From Basidiobolus meristosporus CBS 931.73 (Eukaryota; Basidiobolomycota; Basidiobolomycetes; Basidiobolales; Basidiobolaceae), in NCBI GenBank assembly GCA_002104905.1, contig MCFE01000155.1, forward strand, positions 62,001 through 126,000: a stretch of 64,000 nucleotides of DNA, in the 5' to 3' direction. Both the position numbers and the translations under genes were made by a program. The notes under the pieces are model-generated. The model saw only the letters and a list, made by a program, of their open reading frames with translations, was not told the DNA's origin and made no database searches. Positions 10,924 through 21,699 of the stretch are shown one piece after another (within the stretch, counting starts at the first letter, position 1; every line of letters starts with the position of its first letter).

Positions 10924-11602
10924 CTCCTACCACTTGAATATTTGCCTACAACAAGTCATGATATTGTGCAACTGGTCTCACCCATATTCTTTGCAAACCA
11001 TGGCTTTATCTGCAGCTTAATATTCAGACACCAACAAGCCCTATGAGTCCCCCAGCTGCTGAGCATGCACTAACAAGTCTAGAAATCCAAGAAACACTCA
11101 AGAAAGAATCATGCTTAGCCCATGGGTGGTACAAGATGCTTGTAGACAACAAGCAATAGCCTAGCCCTGAGCTTGATGAAGAAGATATTAGTATGGCTCT
11201 TGAGAGGAAACATTGTAACCAGCTACCCTTGCAACATATTAGACTACAAGAAATTTGGTCCATTCAAGATTGAGAAGAAACTTGGTACAATTGTATGTAG
11301 GCTACAGTTGCTACCAAGTATCCCTGACACATCCCTGGATTCCACCCAAAACCACTCCATGAAAGTTCTCTATCCAGCTAACACCTAGCAAATTGCCAGC
11401 CATCCAAGTAGACAAACACCAAGAGCCTGAAGTTGAGCAAGTGCTGGACTCAAAGTACATTGGGTCCCAAATTCACTATTTAGTAGATGGAGTTGGTTAC
11501 CACCCAAATGCTCAAACTTTGGAACCAGCAGCAAACCTCACCAACTGCCAAGATCTAGTTATACTTCTCCACCAGATATTCCTAGACATGCCAAGACCCT
11601 AA
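10924..11602 (+). pseudogene. Chromovirus integrase C-terminus and chromodomain, 3' piece
   Basis: Resumes the Ty3/gypsy gene cut at 1568. Integrase C-terminal sequence appears as YLPTTSHDIVQLVSPIFFANHGF and LDYKKFGPFKIEKKLGTIVCRLQL, although frameshifts and stops intervene. A 69-codon segment at 11,393-11,602 reads as a chromodomain: EPEVEQVLDSKYIGSQIHYLVDG, then YHPNAQTLEPAANL. In chromodomains the middle usually reads LVKWxGY and the end TWEPxxNL; here W and other aromatic-cage positions are altered, so binding of methylated histone is doubtful. It places the element among chromoviruses (Tf1/sushi-like). Confidence 0.8.
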
Positions 11603-12180
11603 GCATATGTACAGCCCATCAAAAGAGGAGAATAGTAGCAAGATAACATGACATCTTTGGTGTCTGATGATCATGCTAAATCAAGTTGGTGAAGTAATCC
11701 TAGTTGCTTCTAAAAAGTTCTAATATATACTAGGAACTTCTTGAAAGACCCAAGTGAATATTACACAATGCAACATTATGTGGAATCTTCCCATTAGATT
11801 TAGGTAGTTTCTTAGCTTATATAACAGTTGAATGTCAGATGACCTAGGAACATGATAAGCTGACCCCTGGCATATCCCCATTGATATTCTAGTCTGTTCT
11901 TCAGTTTACTTCTAACTTGGCAGAGCCATTGTGCCTCATCCCACAACCACAACAATATAAGCTAATATTGCTTGGCACCTATATTGCCAAAAAGTATGTA
12001 TTGTCCTATCCCTCCTTATGTATTGGTCAATCTGATATGTACAGATCATGAATATACAGACTTACTTGTTGACATACACCTAAGTCCTTTCTTGGTCCTA
12101 TCTTGCCAAGCTCTACCCTCCTGTCTTATGCTTATTCATAACAGGGAGAGACTGAGATTTTAATACTCAAGTCTAAAATC
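11603..12180 (+). repeat. Probable decayed 3' LTR and flank of the chromovirus
   Basis: A purine-rich aaaagaggagaatag near 11,619-11,634 after the chromodomain is where a polypurine tract and 3' LTR are expected. No second LTR copy lies inside the window (the 5' end is beyond the left edge), so the LTR limits cannot be set. No coding signal is recognised here. Confidence 0.4.
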
Positions 12181-12225
12181 AAAAACACTGAAGACTCATA
12201 AAGCCACTGAGTGCAATGATGATAA

Positions 12226-12579
12226 GTGGCTGCTATCCAAGAAGCTGTAAAAAGTCTAGCATGCCATCACCTTAAGGCCAGCATACCATTGGATCATCAG
12301 GAGCTCAAGGCTAAGCATAATGTGCTTAACTGGCTCCATATGCACTATCCCAGATTCAAGCAAGCAAATGGATCTTGGGCCAAAACTGGTATGTTAAGAA
12401 AGTTTCTCAAGAATAGCAGAAGCCATCATAGGCACAGGAACAAGAATGTCACTGCAAAAAACTGTGGCTTCCCTAGTAGCTTGTCACAGGCAGGGCTGAA
12501 AGCCCATGACAGGTTGATTCCTCTAAGAGATAAGAAAAATACCAAGAAACAACAGCATTCTGACAAGTGTTGCAGGTGA
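12226..12579 (+). pseudogene. Unrecognised ORF, possible transposon or host remnant
   Basis: An open frame of 117 codons reads HHLKASIPLDHQELKAKHNVLNWLHMHYPRF, then GSWAKTGMLRKFLKNSRSHHRHRNK. The C-terminal half is strongly basic. The pattern of a short helical region with a conserved-looking W followed by a basic tail resembles N-terminal segments of uncharacterised fungal transposon-associated proteins, but I cannot name a family. It sits in transposon debris and has no clear promoter or partner exon. Confidence 0.3.
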
Positions 12580-14569
12580 AGCCAGCTGAGCTACACTCCA
12601 GTGAGGTAGATGTATTTGCTGAGAATGGCAAATTGTAAACCACAGTCTCTATGTCCTCTATTGTAGATACAGTGGTGATCCCACTGATAGAAAAAGTATC
12701 AATGTCAAGAACACAAAAGACTATCACAATACCTATAGTCAAATTTTGGACATTGGTAGGCACAGCAAAAGGTTGTAGCACTCATACAACAGTAGTACTG
12801 AAGATAATGCACCTGAATATTGTAAGGATGTATTGCCAACACTGACAAATGAGGTGCTAGATCTGGCAGTGATTGCCAAAGACCAGGACATATGGGAACT
12901 ATTGAATGAATAATGGCGTTAAGCTTTAGGGTTCCCACCAAAATCATGGAAGAAGGGTGCTACAGCTGAATAATCTATAGAATGGTGAATCTTAATGGAC
13001 CTACTTTCTGAGTGTGAGGTTGAGCTTAATATTAATGTTGGGTTTAGGGAATGGTAAAGATCTGTACAATTGGCAATTGAATTGCAACTGAAATTTTTAT
13101 GGAAGTAAATCAATTTGGATGCATGCAAAGTAAGAGTATTTGTTTAGTCAGGAGGTAGGCAATGTGAATAGAGGCAGTAGCCTATCAATGAACATAAGAT
13201 TAGGACGTGATTGAGTGTATAGGATCAGAAAGTGAGAGAATAGGCAAACACCCAATTGAAATTCTTTTAGGAATTGCTGCAACAAAAGATTTTGACTAGG
13301 TTTTTTAGTGAAATCTGGGGTGGGTTCTTTTAACAGTGTTTATACAGTATCCTGCTGGGCTCAATACCTCTTGGTCACAGTAGTTTAATTTTGTGATGAC
13401 CTTTTGACAGGTTCATCACAATCATTTTTGATAGGGTGTTATGATAATCTTGATTAAAGGATGCAATATATTTTAATACCATATGGTACTGGTTGTTAAT
13501 ACAACAAGAACTCTATGCAGCTGGCATCAAGCACAAATAGCTTCTCAGAGCTTGCTAATCGCTTCATGGAAGTTTTTCATCACTGCAGTCCAAGAGTTGC
13601 CTTTCAATGGTTCTCCAACATTCATTATGAAATGTAATCAGCTCCTGCAGGTAGATCCAATCCAGATCAACAATCAGGATCTCACAGTGAGGCCATCATA
13701 ATGCCAGCAGCTTGAAGTTATTGACCCTCTACACAATGTTATGATGGCATTGTGACAGCATTTGCCAAGTTTGCTGCCAAATAAAATTAGAAACTTGACA
13801 GTGTTTAAGCAATCTTTTGACAAGAATTGTATGGCTTTCTGACAGCCTTTATGTGCACTACATTTATTTGAGCAGACCTAACCAAGCATACATCCAATTG
13901 CCATGTATGGCAAGAAACTTGATGGTGATCTGATGACCTCATTACATACCACTGGTGGCATTCTAACAGCAGTATGGTGGCCTGCAGCTAGTTCTGTATA
14001 ATGCTACCATACCAAATTACTAAATTATATTTTCCTTTTCAACCTCTCCTTGTGCCATTCATATATTCCACTGTATAATCACCCCTCTTTACTTGCTTAT
14101 CCACTACTACTCTGTGTATTACACATATACTTATATCCAAAAAATAATGGCCTCCTGCTAATCAACCTCTGCATCTATGCACTCCAGCTGCAATTGACAT
14201 ACTTTTATCACCTCACCATTGCTACTTTTCAGTGCAATACTTTAAAAGTTGCCATATACCTATTATTGCTAGTTACATTTACATCTTGCAAGCATATGCT
14301 TGATTGCCACCACTTTTGCCACAAATACCTCCTGAATGCATGCAATGAAAAATTTAGTATTTAGCCATTATATTCCCTCTTCTAGCTGAATTCTAGTGCT
14401 CCTTATAGAGGTGCTCAGGAACTTGTTTGTTTGGATTTTGTATTGATGATGTAGAATTTGGTTTGTGACCAGGAGAAACCTGGCATACTTGGCTAAAGTG
14501 GTACTGATGAATAATAGTTGCTTGTTGTGCCCAACCTTGGGATGCATAACTTAACTGATTACCCACACA
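12580..14569. other. Degraded intergenic/transposon debris without a recognisable gene
   Basis: A+T-rich sequence with short open frames only. No LTR pair, terminal inverted repeat or protein family was recognised. It may include non-coding ends of the CACTA-like element to its right. Confidence 0.4.
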
Positions 14570-16070
14570 TTGGGGCTACTTAGCTTCTCAATAGCAAATG
14601 CACAGGCATCTCCATTTGCACATCTGTCCTCAATATTTTCCAGCACTTCCAGGCTGTATTCAATGTGTCAACTCAACACATCCTTGATGGACTTTAAGGT
14701 TATATTTTTGATGAGATTAGAATATGGCAGTGCTTGCAATCTGGCTTCTCTTCCTATCTCCCCACACAACTGTTCTACAGAAAATTCCCAAAGGGTGAGG
14801 TAAGGCCCAATATTCTCCACAAACCTAGCAGGATGGAGTAGATAATGGATAAAGTAGAGGGAGAGATCTACATGTACGCCTTTATGCTTGTAGTACAGCC
14901 ACTCAAATCCTGTCACAAACTCCTTGCATAAAAGCTGTATATATGTCAAGTTGACATTGATGATCTTCTTCTGGGTAAATACTTCTATCATGTCAAAATA
15001 TGACTCCCAGTGCCTACAATGTACTCTGGGGGGAAATAACTTCACAAGGCCACTTAAATAAATATATATCCAGGTCATCCAGCCCTTCCCTTTGTATTGT
15101 TGCATATGAGTATGAATATTGAGTGGAGCTGGTGAGAAATACTTTTGGGTATCAGATACTATGTAATATCTTGCCAATTATTTAAAATTTCTCCTGTATC
15201 TCAAAGGGTGTATCTAGGTCAAAATGCTCCATGTATAAGTTGGTCATTGGTAAATGGATATTGTTCAGACACAAGTGCATTGCTCCCAGTGGAATGGGTT
15301 AGATCCAACATATACCCACTATCTTAAGTATATCCAGCTTCCAATTGACTACATATTTTGGTTGACAGCTCATAGCTTGCCAACTTTGTGGCTATTACAT
15401 GCTAACCTCTGTACATCATCAATGTGGGAAGATGATATTGATAGTGTTTGTGTTTGGGTAGTAAGAATTTGCATGAGTAATGGAGTAGATCCCTGGATCT
15501 CACACAGGCAACAGCAATACTGTTTGTTGTGCTCAGAAATGCCAGCTATCTTGCTGATGGCAGGGGCATCACCAATACAGATGCTGATATGTGCTTTGAT
15601 ATGATAGCCATTCACTAGTATCCTGCTGGAAAGCATACAAAACTCATACAGCAATATATAGAGGTACCTATTCAAGTTGAAGAGTGATTTAGGCCCAGAT
15701 ACCAGTGAGACTTCAATCAGACTTTGGCACTGATACTGTAAGATAGATGGCCAAATGAAGTCGAAGAGAATCAGTGGCCAGCAGGATTTTTGGTAGCATA
15801 ATTGGTTAATGAGAATCCATCAAGTACCAAGGCAAAGGCATCACTGTACATACCTTCAAAGTAGCCCTTACTTCTAGGTTTTTTGTAGTATTTACCATCT
15901 AGCATACTGAAAATGTCTGAGCTTGATTGATACTGATTGTGGTACTTTATAGCTTCTCTATATTTGTTAGACTGCATGAGCTTCTGTAGACAGGTTACTA
16001 CTGGATTGTGTCTGGAGTATGAAAAGTGTATTCCTCCTATGTTGGTGGATTCTTGACAAGTTGTATACCT
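14570..16070 (-). pseudogene. CACTA/Plavaka-type (Tnp2 family) transposase remnant
   Basis: Three minus-strand open segments (16,103-15,771; 15,675-15,370; 15,177-14,668) line up as one broken transposase. The first has FSMLDGKYYKKPRSKGYF and FALVLDGFSLTNYATKNPAGH. The second has ISICIGDAPAISKIAGISEHN followed by CCCLCEIQG, matching the Tnp2-style block in which an Asp and a CxxC knuckle follow the gDxPAxxKiaG motif. The third has ARFVENIGPYLTLWEFSVEQLCGEIG, matching the later GPxxxxW(A/E)FxxExxCG region of Plavaka-like elements. Frameshifts separate the pieces, so it is inactive. Terminal CACTA repeats were not located. Confidence 0.6.
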
Positions 16071-16096
16071 TGAAATTGTGACATTTTCCAATGTGA

Positions 16097-16560
16097 ATGC
16101 CATGCAATTGTGGTTAAGGAAGCTTTTTAAAGATTTAGGCTTATGTCAAAAAATGCCTAATACTTTATTTCAAGATAATCAAGGATGTATCCAATTAGAT
16201 AGAATTCCAACTTTTCATGCTAGAACTAAGCACATAAATATTAGTCAAGAGAAGCAATGTGGTTAAGAAAGAATTGTAAAAACTAAGGCTTATGTCAAAA
16301 AATACCTATTACCATATTTCAAGATAATGAAGAATGTATACAATTAGGCAGAAATCCAACTTCTCATGCTAGAACTAAGCACATAGAGATTTGGCATCAC
16401 TTCATACATGAAACTATAGAAAATCACTTAGTTAGCCTAGTTTACTGTCCAACAGATGAAATGATTGCAGTTGTATTTACAAAACCATTAGCTTGAGACA
16501 AATTTGATTGTTTTAGGTTAAATTAGGACTAGTCAGTATAAACATTCAGTACAGTGGGAG
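16097..16560 (+). pseudogene. Second copia family: RNase H C-terminus with internal tandem duplication
   Basis: The plus strand reads LWLRKLFKDLG, FQDNQGCIQLDR and ARTKHINI, the end of a copia RNase H. The same block then starts again 149 bp downstream (ggcttatgtcaaaaaat at 16,138 and at 16,287). The second copy continues through degraded HFIHETIENHL-like sequence and a TKPLA box to about 16,500. A polypurine-like acagtgggag abuts the LTR at 16,561. Sequence differences show that this is not the element at 1569-10,923. Confidence 0.75.
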
Positions 16561-16907
16561 TGTTGTAAGAATTTATAAATCCACCTGAATATTACCTAAC
16601 TTGGTACTTAGAGCATTACCTAAAGATCTCAGAGAATACTGACCAAGTTCCTTGTTGGGATTTACTTCAAATATTCTCACCTGAATATCATGTACCCAGA
16701 ACATGAAAGTTGGATAAGTTGGCCAAACAGCCCCAAACCTTGCACACATGCTCTTGGGACCTTTTTAAGCCTATCTTATGTGATTATTATGCCAAGATCA
16801 TGTGAAAGTATAAATACTACTATTACTTTCAATAGATCATTAAGTGAAAACCACATAATCTACTTGTACTCCCAATAACTGCCAATATCTCCAAGACTCT
16901 TACAACA
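16561..16907 (+). repeat. 3' LTR of second copia family
   Basis: A 347-bp LTR with a perfect 10-bp terminal inverted repeat, TGTTGTAAGA ... TCTTACAACA. It is preceded by a purine tract and RNase H coding remains. A TATA-like tataaatac lies near 16,810. No upstream partner LTR was found in the window. Confidence 0.85.
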
Positions 16908-17600
16908 AGTTTCCTGTCCAGCTGCATCAGGTGTAGAGTCATCATCCACAACATCCTTCTTAATTGGAGTTTCTCAATATAGGGTAAAGGTTGTTTTGGT
17001 GTGTAAATTGTTAAGATGCTCCAAAGTAAGTGTACCATATCTGAGAATCCTTGTTTGTGTCATATTCAGTGCAGATATGAATAGTCTATCTTATGTTGTG
17101 GAAGCATTTCTATACTCAGGCATTTCCTGATGATTATCTTGCTTTTTGAAGCACTGGTCTGATATCTGTCCTTTCCTTTTGCAGTAGATGCAAAAGGGTT
17201 TGCTGGTACCTTTGAAGGGTCTTGGGTACCTCCTTTGTTGGTAATCCTAGTTACTTATTACATCATTTTATTCTTCCTTCTTGTTGGTGCTTAATTCTTA
17301 TAATTCAGCATTCAGGAGCCTTCCATATATGTAATTTAAGGTCAAGTCTTCAGTTCTAGACTCTAGGGTAGATACAGGCCCTAAAACTCATTTTTCAGGC
17401 TACTCTTTTGGGGAAGGTAAGCAAAGGTGACAAGTCAAGAAAATCTTGATAGAAGAGACCCTACAAAAGAATCAACTAAAGGCCAGCAGAATACCATTAT
17501 AATATCAGCTAAATTCCAAGTTTCTCCCAACTCATAACTCTCAATATCTCAGAGAAGCAGACACATTTTCTAGGGGGAGACTAGGCCAACTAGCATTCAT
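16908..17600 (-). pseudogene. Antisense copia gag remnant with altered zinc knuckle
   Basis: Read on the minus strand, about 17,210-17,110 gives KPFCIYCKRKGQISDQCFKK, a CCHC zinc knuckle as in copia gag with His replaced by Gln. Flanking minus-strand sequence is open in short pieces only (for example 17,038-16,829). It abuts the plus-strand LTR ending at 16,907, so it is a separate element fragment or a rearrangement. Confidence 0.5.
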
Positions 17601-18033
17601 GCCAAATCTGGTAATCAGCTATTCACTACTTCCACAAAGATTTACAGCTAAAATTCTGAAGGAAAAGCACCAGCTGAATGCCATCAAAATACCATTAGAA
17701 TACCAGCCAAATACCGGCAGATTATCAGATGAGTTCCAAGTAGGAGATTTTTCATTGGGAAAAGAACCATGTCTTGCATTACCAGTGTGTATCGACTGAA
17801 ATTTGGTGATGACTTGGGGAAGCTCTAACGTAATCAGGAGCAATCGGCATTCCCCTTATAACTCATCGGGGGAAAGTATGGAGTCATATTTACACAGCTA
17901 TTTTTCCCGATGATAAACGTTGTGATCTAGAACATCGAACTGCGTGAAATTCAACATATGTAATACAATTGGAATGTTGAATCTCATTTTCTGGAGATAT
18001 TTGTCTTCAACATACTTGTGATACAATGACTTG

Positions 18034-18040
18034 TATATAA
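18034..18040 (+). promoter_or_regulatory. TATA-like box upstream of eEF3
   Basis: TATATAA at 18,034-18,040, about 160 bp before the eEF3 start codon. Position and sequence suit a TATA box; no transcription start can be read directly. Confidence 0.35.
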
Positions 18041-18202
18041 AATCGCCCCTACCAATTTAGTAATATCGAGGTGGCGTTCGCCAATCAGCATAGGACTAGG
18101 TATAATGCCACCAAGTGTGTGTGTAACCAATGAAAGATGAAGGCTACTTATGCCAATTATGCACCATGGAATACCGCACCAGTCCATTTTCCTTCCTGAA
18201 TA

Positions 18203-21200
18203 ATGGCAGCAAATAACCACTCTCTCGAGAGTAAAGAGGCCGAGGTAAAGGAACTGCTCGATAGTATTTACACAGCGGAAACTTCTAGAGAATGTGCGGA
18301 GAACGCAGATAAACTTGGCGCATTGTTGAAAGATGATGGAATCGTCGCTCTCGAGCGCTTCGGTATAGTGGACAACCTGACCTCGGCAGTTAACAATAAA
18401 AAGTCAGGCATAGCACGTGAATCCGGCTTGATTGGCTTCGCTTCAATGATCCGTGCCATGGGCCCCACAGTAGAGCCGTTTTTTATCCCTAGCCTCCCGC
18501 TAATCTTCGGTTCCTATGCTGACAAAGGGGAGGTGGTTAGGGAAGCAGCTGAGTCTGCAATTGCGGAGCTGTTCTTGCTTCCACCGCCTATTGGGCTCTC
18601 GACGGTGTTTTTGGAAACCCTTTTTGAGATTCTTTCAAGTGGAGCTCGCTGGCAGGCAAAGGCAGCAGCTTGCGAGCTCATTAGTAAAATCCCGGAGAAA
18701 GCACCCGATAATATTGCTGCAAATCTGGTATCCATCATCCCACCTGTATCTGAATGCCTACATGACACAAAGCGTGAGGTAATTGCTATTCAATCTTCTC
18801 TGCTCGCCTTCATCGCTTGATGTCTAACGAAGAGATATCCTGTTGTGTAGGTTGCGACGGCCGCTAGAAAAGCAATGATAGCAATCGTTGGCGTTGTTCG
18901 AAATCAAGACATTGTGCCTTTCATCACTGATCTTGTTCAATGTATGGCTGAGCCTGATAAAGTGCCTGACACTATCAACAAATTATCAGCCACTACGTTT
19001 GTAGCCGATGTGAATGGTAGGCGATATCTGAACTGACTCACAGGAATGAAGCAATCTCAATGACGTTTGATTAGGTCCCACACTCTCGGTTCTGATTCCT
19101 TTACTTGTACGTGCGCTAAGCAATCGCTCACAGTCAGTTCTTCGTAAAACGGTCATTATTGTGGATAATCTCTGCAGGCTTGTCAATAATCCAAAAGAAG
19201 CGGGCCAATATCTTCCCGAACTATTGCCTGGTATAGACCGAATCATTGAGACTTCGTCGCCGGAGGTCGGCGCGCTTGCCTCCAAGGCACGAGCAACGCT
19301 TGTCAAGGCAGCAGGAACCGTGCAGGGAACAGCCCACCGTAGCATACAAGCGGAGCGAGCAGAGGTATTAGCACACATGAAGTCGACAGTCGCCGAGAAA
19401 AACATCCCGCTGGATAGGCCCCTTCTAATCCAGCTGGAGTACCTGGCAGCTATCATCACCGAATTGGTGGCGGAACGGCAGTTTGACAAGCAGTACTGGA
19501 TACAAGAACTCATTTCGCCCTATCTGCAACAACTAATGGACGAAGCTATTGCCGAGCAGATTGCTGAGGACCTTCTGACCCATTACATTGATATGGATAA
19601 GGTAGCCTAAGCCCTCACAGCTTTCTTGACCTTGTTGACTAACCAATAGAATGCAGAAAAAATACGAGAATGCTAATGGGACGGATGACGATGAAGGCGA
19701 GCTACTGTGCGATATAGACTTCTCCTTGGCGTACGGTGGAATGATGCTGCTGAACCACACCAATTTGAAATTACGTCGAGGCCGTAGATACGGCTTGTGC
19801 GGTGCTAACGGTGCAGGTAAATCAACACTGATGCGATCCATTGCAACTGGGAAGTTAGAAGGGTTCCCCCCACAAAGTGAGCTCAAAACTGTCTTTGTGG
19901 AGCATTCACTGCAAGGAGAAGATGCTATGTTACCAATAATAGAATTTATTTGCAATGGTGAGGGCTTCTTCTAAGCGTTGTTGCTGGCAAAGACTAAACC
20001 GTTCGTTCTGGCTTAAAACAGATCCTAACCTTGCCCATGTAGCTCGTGGCGAGGTTTCCAAGGCATTAAGTAGTGTTGGATTTACTGATCAAATGCAGCT
20101 AGCCCCGGTAAAATCCCTGTCTGGCGGATGGAAAATGAAGTTAGAACTAGCTAGGGCTATCATAGTCGACGCGGATATCTTACTCCTAGATGAACCGACA
20201 AATCACCTCGACACCACCAACATTGCTTGGTTGGAGGATTATCTCAAGACCAGAAGGATTACCTGCATTATAGTAAGTCACGACTCGTCCTTTCTTGACA
20301 ATGTGACCACCGACATCATCCATTACGAAGCGAAGAAGTTGGTGTACTACAAAGGAAATCTGGCCGAGTAAGGATAGTGTTGTCGAGCATGAGTGGGAAC
20401 CAAACTTACGCTGCTTGATGTCTTAGGTTTGTCAAGGTGCGGCCAGAAGGGAAATCGTACTACACGCTTTCTGCCTCCAAAATCAAATTCAAGTTCCCCA
20501 ACCCCGGACTCCTGCAAGGGGTCAAATCCAAGACGAAATCCATCATCCGCATGGCCGGCGTCTCGTACACTTATCCCAATGCTCTCAAGCCGGCCGTCAC
20601 TAACGTGTCGCTGAATCTGTCCCTCTCGTCACGTGTGGCAATCCTTGGGCCGAATGGAGCAGGTAAATCCACTATTGTCAAGCTTCTTACGGGTGAGATC
20701 GTTCCGCAGGAGGGTGTGGTCAATAAGCATCCAAATCTTCGGGTGGGGTACGTGGCGCAACATGCATTTCATCACCTTGAGCGGCATCTGGAGAAGACGC
20801 CGAACCAATACATCCAGTGGAGATATCAGCATGGTTATGATCGTGAGGTGTTGGAGAAAGCCACTCGGATCATAGATGAGGATGATCTGAAACAAATGGA
20901 AGTCCCAGTTGTCGTGAGGGGCGAGAAAAGAAAAATCGAGGTTAGTGAGCATTTAGTTCGACTTTCCATCTCCTTCAGCATCGCTTACTAAGTAGCAATA
21001 TTCACCGGATATGCACAGTGTATTGTAGGCCGAACCAAACTGGACAAGTCATTCCAGTATGAGGTTAAATGGGTTGACCTGCCGCACAAGCATAATACCA
21101 GAATCCCAAGAGAGGAGCTACTGAAGCTTGGTTTCTCGAAGATTGTGCTACAGTTTGATGAGCATGTGGCCAGTGCTGAAGGACTCGGGTATCGTAATTT

Positions 21201-21699
21201 GGAGCCAACGGAAATCCGTCAACACTTTGAAGATGTGGGGTTAGAAGGCGATATTGCTGATTACCATGACATTTCCAGCTTGAGTGGGGGCCAGAAAGTA
21301 AAGGTTGTTATTGCTGCTGCCATGTGGTCAAAGCCACATCTTTTGTGCCTGGATGAACCTACGAATTATTTGGACCGAGACAGCTTAGGTGGTCTGGCAG
21401 TTGCTATTCGTGACTGGGGAGGGGCTGTTGTCATGATTTCCCATAGTGACGAATTCGTAGGGGCACTCTGCCCAGAACAATGGTACGTAGAAGCAGGTCA
21501 AGTAACGAAGAAAGGGAAAAATGCCGTGGTCGAAGAGAGTTTCGCCGACAATGCTCAGGTGAAAGCGCCCGCTGTTCGAAAGAAGAAAAAGACCCGAAAT
21601 GAGCTAAAGGCACAGCAAGTGAGACGTCGAGAACGACACTTGAAATGGCTGGCTGACCCTTCAGGTGGGCCCAAAGAACCGGATACTGACAGTGATTAG
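18203..21699 (+). CDS. eEF3: Translation elongation factor 3 (eEF3), 7 exons
   Basis: Fungal-specific ABC-F ATPase that helps release deacylated tRNA from the ribosomal E site. Exons by splice-site and frame reading: 18203-18778, 18851-19016, 19075-19601, 19657-19957, 20022-20367, 20427-20940, 21019-21699, giving 1036 aa (yeast eEF3 is 1044). Introns are 48-78 bp class. HEAT repeats fill about residues 1-320. ABC1 has Walker A GANGAGKST (about 472), signature SGGWKMKL and Walker B LLLDEPTNHLD. ABC2 has GPNGAGKST (about 713), LSGGQKVKV and LCLDEPTNYLD. The chromodomain-like insert (KLDKSFQYEVKW) sits inside ABC2, and the C-terminus is Lys/Arg-rich then acidic. The Walker A of ABC1 reads GANGAGK where the yeast protein has GPNGCGK, and the sequence is rather divergent overall, so it could be a paralogue. 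Confidence 0.93.

Noticed and set aside
17984-18220. Minus-strand ORF overlapping the eEF3 start region
   Set aside because: It lies over the promoter and first codons of a well-supported gene, has no motif and no splice partner.
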